Shown piece after piece: positions 6,931 through 7,712 of a DNA stretch of 7,712 bases. A program made the position numbers and the translations under genes. The notes beneath the pieces are model-generated. The model did no database searches. It was given only the letters and a program-made list of their open reading frames with translations, and was not told the DNA's origin. Source of the DNA: Bacillota bacterium (GTDB lineage: Bacteria > Bacillota > Clostridia > Christensenellales > CAG-138). The stretch lies in contig JAEWQH010000032.1 in the NCBI GenBank assembly GCA_023399275.1, positions 1 through 7,712 of the forward strand, given 5' to 3'. Within the stretch, counting starts at the first letter, position 1; every line of letters begins with the position of its first letter.

Positions 6931-7560
6931 TTATTGCTTTCTAACCGTTACGCCACACTGAACATGTGTCCAATCAGCAATAGTCACGTTTCTTTCGATG
7001 ATCGCACCGCTGCTTATAATGCACCCCACGCCGATTTTGGCATTTGCGCTGATAGTAACCTTTGCCTCTACTACCGTACCATAGCCGATTTCTGCACTTG
7101 GGGAAACGGTAGCAGTACTATGTACCAGCGTGGGCAGTATAAAACCGTATCGCACCAGCATTTCAATCCACTTTTGACGTAACACGTTGTTACCGACAGA
7201 CGGAATCGCAATTGGGTATTCGTCTACATACTTCCAGCAGTTATCACAAGTATCCACAGCATAGGGATTATTCAGATCATCGTCTAAAAAAGCAATCCTC
7301 TTAAAAACACCAACATCCTGTGCAAGCTCTTTAACCACTTGACCCTGACCACCCGCGCCCAAAATCAGCAAATTCATCTGCTTCGCAAGCGGCTGTTTTG
7401 ACAGTGCCGCCAGAGCTTTGTTTTTCTTTTCTTCGGCCTCCGCATGGGTTTTGGCATAGCAATATCCATAAACAATTTTGCCGTCCGGAGTTCTGTCTTT
7501 TTCGTATCGCGCTTCAAAACGCCCGTCGCTTCTAAGGCGAATATTTGACCCAGTTTTCAT
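6931..7560 (-). CDS. Arm/AP2-like integrase DNA-binding domain fused to a short PglD/NeuD-type sugar acetyltransferase domain
   Basis: First gene of the operon, 209 aa, ATG start with a strong AAAGGGG site six bases upstream. Residues 5-53 look like the N-terminal Arm-type (AP2-like) DNA-binding domain of Tn916-family integrases: an SDGRFEARYEKD strand, a KIVYGYCYAKT strand, then a charged helix HAEAEEKKNKALAAL. No recombinase catalytic domain follows. Residues 62-209 start as PglD/NeuD proteins normally do: MNLLILGAGGQGQ (nucleotide-sugar-binding Rossmann-like half, GAGGQG 68-73), FLDDD 91-95, SVGNN 121-125, then left-handed beta-helix hexapeptides from VHSTATVSPSAEIG (146-159). Known PglD enzymes N-acetylate the C4 amine of UDP-4-amino sugars using acetyl-CoA. 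Two oddities are visible: the position aligned with the catalytic His of Campylobacter PglD (His125) is Arg190, while the second conserved His (199) is kept; and the protein stops about 60 residues short of usual PglD length, losing the coils that complete the acetyl-CoA site. GC is about 47% in the first 180 bases, well above the downstream genes. It may be an enzyme, a pseudo-enzyme or a regulator. The domain calls are firm; the function is not. Confidence 0.85.
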   Translation of the reverse strand: MKTGSNIRLRSDGRFEARYEKDRTPDGKIVYGYCYAKTHAEAEEKKNKALAALSKQPLAKQMNLLILGAGGQGQVVKELAQDVGVFKRIAFLDDDLNNPYAVDTCDNCWKYVDEYPIAIPSVGNNVLRQKWIEMLVRYGFILPTLVHSTATVSPSAEIGYGTVVEAKVTISANAKIGVGCIISSGAIIERNVTIADWTHVQCGVTVRKQ

Positions 7561-7572
7561 GAAATACCCCTT

Positions 7573-7700
7573 TAGTGGTCAAAAGCAGTCAATTGTTTCT
7601 TAAAACCTTGTTCATATTAGCATTATTTCCATCAATTGTCAATATAGCGCACGTATTTATAAAATTTGCAACCATTAATAGTGGTCGATCGATGGTCAAT
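7573..7700. repeat. TAGTGGTC / TGGTC boxes flanking the operon promoter (candidate operators)
   Basis: The 8-mer TAGTGGTC occurs at 7573-7580, just behind the ribosome binding site, and again at 7679-7686, upstream of the -35. The two are 106 bp apart, close to ten helical turns. A third related box, ATGGTCAAT, lies at 7692-7700, so TGGTC recurs at 7682 and 7693, 11 bp (one turn) apart. TCAATTGT is also repeated at 7589-7596 and 7632-7639, the second copy overlapping the -35. The same-face spacing on either side of the promoter resembles operator pairs used for looping. The boxes are short and could be chance in AT-rich DNA, so the operator role is inference. Confidence 0.35.
7614..7642 (-). 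promoter_or_regulatory. SigA-type promoter of the polysaccharide operon
   Basis: On the minus strand a perfect -35 TTGACA (7642-7637) is followed by a 17-bp spacer and TAATAT (7619-7614), with TGC directly before it acting as an extended -10. Transcription should begin near 7607, giving a leader of about 47 bases before the first ATG at 7560. All eight genes downstream lie on the same strand with small gaps or overlaps, so this could drive the whole cluster. No transcription attenuator or riboswitch-sized structure fits in the short leader. Confidence 0.75.
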
Positions 7701-7712
7701 GGTGGACGGCTT

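Noticed and set aside
6931..7377. Separate PglD gene starting at the internal ATG 7377
   Set aside because: The sequence before this ATG (GCGAAGCAG) is a poor ribosome site, while the upstream ATG 7560 has a strong one. Internal initiation as a minor product cannot be excluded.
7378..7560. Remnant of an integrase gene or mobile element
   Set aside because: Only the Arm DNA-binding domain is present, in frame with the PglD-like domain and preceded by a good ribosome site. No catalytic recombinase residues, terminal repeats or att-like duplication are seen, so an intact fusion is preferred to an insertion scar.

Overview
The window is one uninterrupted minus-strand gene cluster for a cell-surface polysaccharide (capsule, exopolysaccharide or O-antigen-like glycan) in a low-GC bacterium. 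The AT-rich codons, strong AAGGAG/GGAGG ribosome binding sites and SigA-type promoter suggest an anaerobic Firmicute (Clostridia or Negativicutes type). This is inference; no taxonomic marker is present.

Transcription runs from right to left. A good promoter (TTGACA, 17 bp, TAATAT with a TGC extension) at 7614-7642 sits in a non-coding leader that also holds repeated TGGTC boxes. The genes in order are: (1) 7560-6931, an integrase-type Arm DNA-binding domain fused to a short PglD/NeuD-like acetyltransferase domain; (2) 6897-5698, a PglE-like sugar-nucleotide aminotransferase; (3) 5705-5088, a PglC-like phosphoglycosyltransferase with a TTG start; (4) 5095-4316, a WecD-like GNAT acetyltransferase; (5) 4253-3024, a GT4 glycosyltransferase; (6) 2880-2092 and (7) 2059-1124, two GT2 glycosyltransferases; (8) 1041 to beyond base 1, a Wzy/O-antigen-ligase-type membrane polymerase cut by the window edge.

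Together the genes describe a Wzx/Wzy-type route. An amino group is put on C4 of a nucleotide-linked 4-keto-6-deoxysugar and acetylated, giving a bacillosamine- or fucosamine-like sugar. That sugar is a likely substrate for PglC, which would load a sugar phosphate onto undecaprenyl phosphate. Three glycosyltransferases extend the repeat unit on the cytoplasmic face and Wzy polymerises it outside. No 4,6-dehydratase (PglF type), Wzx flippase or Wzz regulator is visible here.

The standout is the first gene. A DNA-binding domain typical of tyrosine recombinases, without any recombinase catalytic domain, is joined to a PglD-like domain that ends about 60 residues early and has Arg at the expected catalytic His. 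With the TGGTC boxes on both sides of its own promoter, this raises the hypothesis of a sugar-nucleotide-responsive autoregulator of the operon derived from a biosynthetic enzyme. The GNAT further down could supply the real acetylation. This is an inference from sequence and is not demonstrated.
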